Below are positions 61,151-64,000 of a stretch of DNA of 64,000 bases, one piece after another. Position numbers and translations under genes: made by a program. The stretch comes from Voacanga thouarsii (lineage: Eukaryota > Streptophyta > Magnoliopsida > Gentianales > Apocynaceae), in the NCBI GenBank assembly GCA_026120185.1, contig JANUWF010002200.1, forward strand, positions 3,904,001-3,968,000, read 5' to 3'. Every line of letters starts with the position of its first letter. Position 1 is the first letter of the stretch. Under the pieces are notes generated by a model, which was not told the origin of the DNA, made no database searches, and saw only the letters and a list, made by a program, of their open reading frames with translations.

Positions 61151-62675
61151 TGTTAGGATTCGTGGACTTCTAAACGTGAAAAATATCCACGAATCCCTTC
61201 TGATTATCCAAATAAACAATTAAGAAGATCTAAGGTTTATAGAATTACCTCTCTTCGACGTAATCGAGATCATTCGATTATGATTGTGTAGTCGTACGTG
61301 TAACTCGAACGATCACCAGACGCTGCAGTGTGCGAACGTCCTCTACAGGTACACACGGCGAACTGACTTGTTACCCTGAGAGTGCTAGCATCTAGGGTTT
61401 GAGAGTTTTTTTTTTTTTTTGGTGAATAGAGGCACGAATTTTCAATAAAACAGAACTATTGAGAAAACGGCTAAGGTTTTCTTAAAAACTCCGAACCTCT
61501 AAGAGTCCAAATTTGATAATATCTTATTATATTTTAATTTATATTCAAATTAAATTAAAAACTGATATGATAAGATTCTACCATTATCTCGGCAATTTAA
61601 CTAATTAATTTATCGAGTCAAATTCTTATAATTTGGACATCATCCAGATACATCGAATATGAACAAATTCCAAATTCATTGTATCTGGTAAATTTTCTAG
61701 GTTCGATTAACTTAGACATATGTCCAGTTTCATCGAATCTGATTACCAGAAAAATAACCTAACAAGTTCGCTTGTTGTGTGACCCCATAGGTTCATTTAA
61801 GACTGACAGTGTGCCTAAATCATATTTAAATGGCCCACAAGTTATAAGCGGTTTCTAGCAAAACATTATAACTATCCAGGTTAAATGAAGATCAGTGATC
61901 TTTTTTTTTTTTTTAACCAAATCACAATTTTATATTTAGTCATTTTGTCACACGATATCCAGATTAAGCATAAGGCACGGAGCATGTCATCCTTATTAAG
62001 ATTAGTCAATTATTTCTTGATTTCATAGTAAACTGTTCAAACAAATAATATCAATATCTTAGATTGATATATTTGAGCACAACCATACATTTTAACAGTT
62101 TAACTTATCAAGGGGCCCATGGATATCTCTCCCATAATTGAGAGGGACAAATTTCTTCACTATCAATCAGATTCCTGTTCTTGATTTATTCTATATCCAA
62201 CACTAGTCTAATTTATTATCTGGTTAAAGACAACTTTAGACAACGTCAAAATATAAAATTTATCAAGTAAGAAACAATGATGAATTTAGGTCGAAGGACT
62301 TTTAATATCATTATGGTTAGAAAGTACTTATGACATGTTCCATGAAGTACTCTCACAGTGGGTCATGTCCAATACAATGTTCTCTAACATTTATTTATGT
62401 TTTGACTTGATATCACAAATATCCATGACCAGTAAAACATAGCCATCAAGTTACAAATATACTAATATTAATTTATTATTGTTTCAATAATAATAATCAA
62501 TCAGGGACAGTTTTAAAATAGTCATTGTATTCATTGTTGGGTTTTACTATCAAGTCACGTACTTGATGACCACAAAACAAATGCACTATTCATGGAAAGA
62601 AAAACCTCATATTATTATATAAAACACAACGACAATAGTATAAGTACAAATTAACTATAGGGCATATCCCTAACA
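61151..62675 (-). repeat. 3' LTR of copia family 2 element
   Basis: 1525 bp, TGTTAGGATT to ATATCCCTAACA on plus, so its ends are inverted TGTTAGG. On minus it is preceded by GTGCAAGTGGGAGAC (polypurine tract, 62676-62690). The left flank is CAGCT (61146-61150); the matching duplication should lie beyond the right edge of the window. It interrupts the family 1 fragment at 61150. Confidence 0.88.
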
Positions 62676-62689
62676 GTCTCCCACTTGCA

Positions 62690-63070
62690 CTAAGACTAAT
62701 TTGGCATAAGCCGTAATCCTATTGATCTAGTATGACTATCTTGTTTAGACGATGGGAGAGGTATTGTCAGTGGATCTGCAACATTGTCATCAGTTGATAC
62801 TTTGCATACTTTGACATCTCCTCTATCAATAATTTCTCGAATGAGATGAAAATGTCTAAGTATATGTTTGGATCGGTGATGTGATCTTAGTTTCTTAGCC
62901 TGTGCAATGGCTCCATTGTTGTCACAATAGAGATCCACTGGATTCACAATACTAGGAACTATATCTAGTTCTGTAATGAACTTTTTAATCCAAACTGCTT
63001 CTTTAGCTGCAGCTGAGGTAGCTACATATTTAGCTTCTGTAGTAGAATCGGCCACGGTGTCTTGCTTTGA
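62690..63070 (-). pseudogene. Copia family 2 RNase H, C-terminal part
   Basis: Minus-strand frame 63055-62696: MADSTTEAKYVATSAAAKEA, DLYCDNNGAIAQAKKLRSHH, KHILRHFHLIREII, VADPLTIPLPSSK. This is the copia RNase H end, followed at once by the polypurine tract. A stop separates it from the RT frame upstream. Confidence 0.88.
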
Positions 63071-63076
63071 ACTTTT

Positions 63077-64000
63077 TCAGCTTACAGCACCTCCATTCAA
63101 ATAAAATAGAAAACTTGATTGCGATCTGTAATCATCTATGTCGGACCGAAAACTAGTATCAGTGTAACCATTTACAACTAGCTCGCCTTCTTGTCCTCCA
63201 TAAACTAAGAACATATCTTTAGTTCTTCTTAAGTACTTCAGTATGTTCTTGATAGCAATCCAGTGTGCCTCTCCAGGATTTGACTGAAACCTACTTGTCA
63301 TGCTTAATGTATACGATACATCGGGTCGAGTACATAACATGGCATACATGATAAACCCTATAGTGAAAGCGTATGGTATCTTGTTCATGCACTCTTCTTC
63401 ATCCTTCGTAGAAGGATTTTGAGTTTTGCTAAGCTTAATGCCATGTGACATTGGCAAGAATCCTCTCTTAAAGTCTTGCACACTGAACCTTTTCAGTACC
63501 TTGTCAACGTATGCACTTTGACTTAGTCTAATTAGCTTTGTAGATCTATCTCTATAGATTCTTATACCTAGAATATAGGTAGCTTCACCTAAGTCTTTCA
63601 TTGAGAAATAATTTCCCAACCAAGTCTTTACACTTTGTAGAGTTGGGATGTCGATTCCAATGAGTAAGATGTTATCAACGTAAAGTACCAAAAAGACTAT
63701 TGCATTCCCACTTGTTTTCTTATAAACACAAGGCTCATCTTCAATTTTGATAAAGTTAAATCCTTTAATTGCTTCATCAAAACGAAGATTCCAGTTTCGA
63801 GATGCTTGCTTCAATCCATAAATGGATCTTTGAAGCTTGCACACTTCATTAGAATTCAAAAGATCATCAAAACCCTCAAGTTGTGTCATGTACACATCCT
63901 CGAGTAAGTTTCCATTGAGAAATGCGGTTTTGACATCCATTTGTCAAATATCATAATCATAATATGTTGCTATGGCAAGAAGAATTTTAATAGATTTAAG
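63077..64000 (-). pseudogene. Copia family 2 reverse transcriptase (runs off the window), YVDN active site
   Basis: Open minus-strand frame from 63940 down to 63077 (287 codons): MDVKTAFLNGNLLEDVYMTQ, LQRSIYGLKQASRNWN, VLYVDNILLIGID, MKDLGEATYILGI, LCTRPDVSYTLS, RFQSNPGEAHW. The RT motif is YVDN (63671-63682); copia RTs have YVDD, and the second Asp binds the catalytic metal. The frame continues beyond a stop towards 64000 (YDYDIWQ-like). The remaining element lies to the right. The RT would be inactive even where the frame is open. Confidence 0.9.

Overview
The window is nuclear DNA of a flowering plant, most likely a eudicot. It is AT-rich, with spliced genes (GT/AG introns) and a dense load of plant transposons: Ty1/copia, Ty3/gypsy-type LTR, LINE, RTE, hAT, Mutator-like and Helitron. 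The species cannot be told from the sequence. I see no prokaryotic, organellar or viral genome features, no CRISPR array, and no rRNA or tRNA gene.

Only three genes look intact, all between 12.5 and 27.9 kb. (1) On the plus strand, an 11-exon gene (12546-23356) encodes a 969-residue glycoside hydrolase family 2 endo-beta-mannosidase that acts on the N-glycan core. (2) Convergent to it, a single-exon DUF1639 gene (24439-25050, minus) carries an internal 52-residue duplication. (3) Behind that, also on minus, is an intronless PLS-class pentatricopeptide repeat gene with E/E+ motifs (25803-27833), like Arabidopsis At3g05340 and probably organellar. The three share no obvious pathway; they form a small gene island between transposons. 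The mannosidase introns hold at least three transposon relics.

Left of the island (1-12.2 kb) are Helitron coding remnants on minus (1-1.3 kb and 7.6-8.2 kb). Between or near them lie broken host-gene pieces: a DUF2828 (vWA-like) pseudogene split by a solo LTR with a perfect target duplication, a duplicated unidentified fragment, and two DELLA-like fragments. An AT-rich fold-back element lies before the mannosidase promoter.

Right of the island, a complete hAT element (27973-31100; 8-bp duplication GAAAAAGC) ends about 80 bp upstream of the TATA box of the PPR gene. Then come a ~4.1-kb solo LTR of Ty3/gypsy type (32130-36222) and a Mutator-like element coding for transposase plus a plant mobile domain (from about 37.5 kb). 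That element is split by an 11.9-kb copia retrotransposon (41820-53702), whose gag is itself split by a solo LTR of the same family (47278-49312, duplication GAAGG). This gives a three-level nest.

Beyond 53.8 kb is a decayed LINE (to 59524). It is cut by two copia LTR pieces in opposite orientation, a copia pol fragment, and the 3' end of a second copia family (61151 to the window end) whose RT has YVDN instead of YVDD. Every transposon coding region seen is broken. I found no convincing undescribed system. The most informative observations are the dated nesting order, the host-gene fragments around the Helitron, the hAT element at the PPR promoter, and the DUF1639 duplication.
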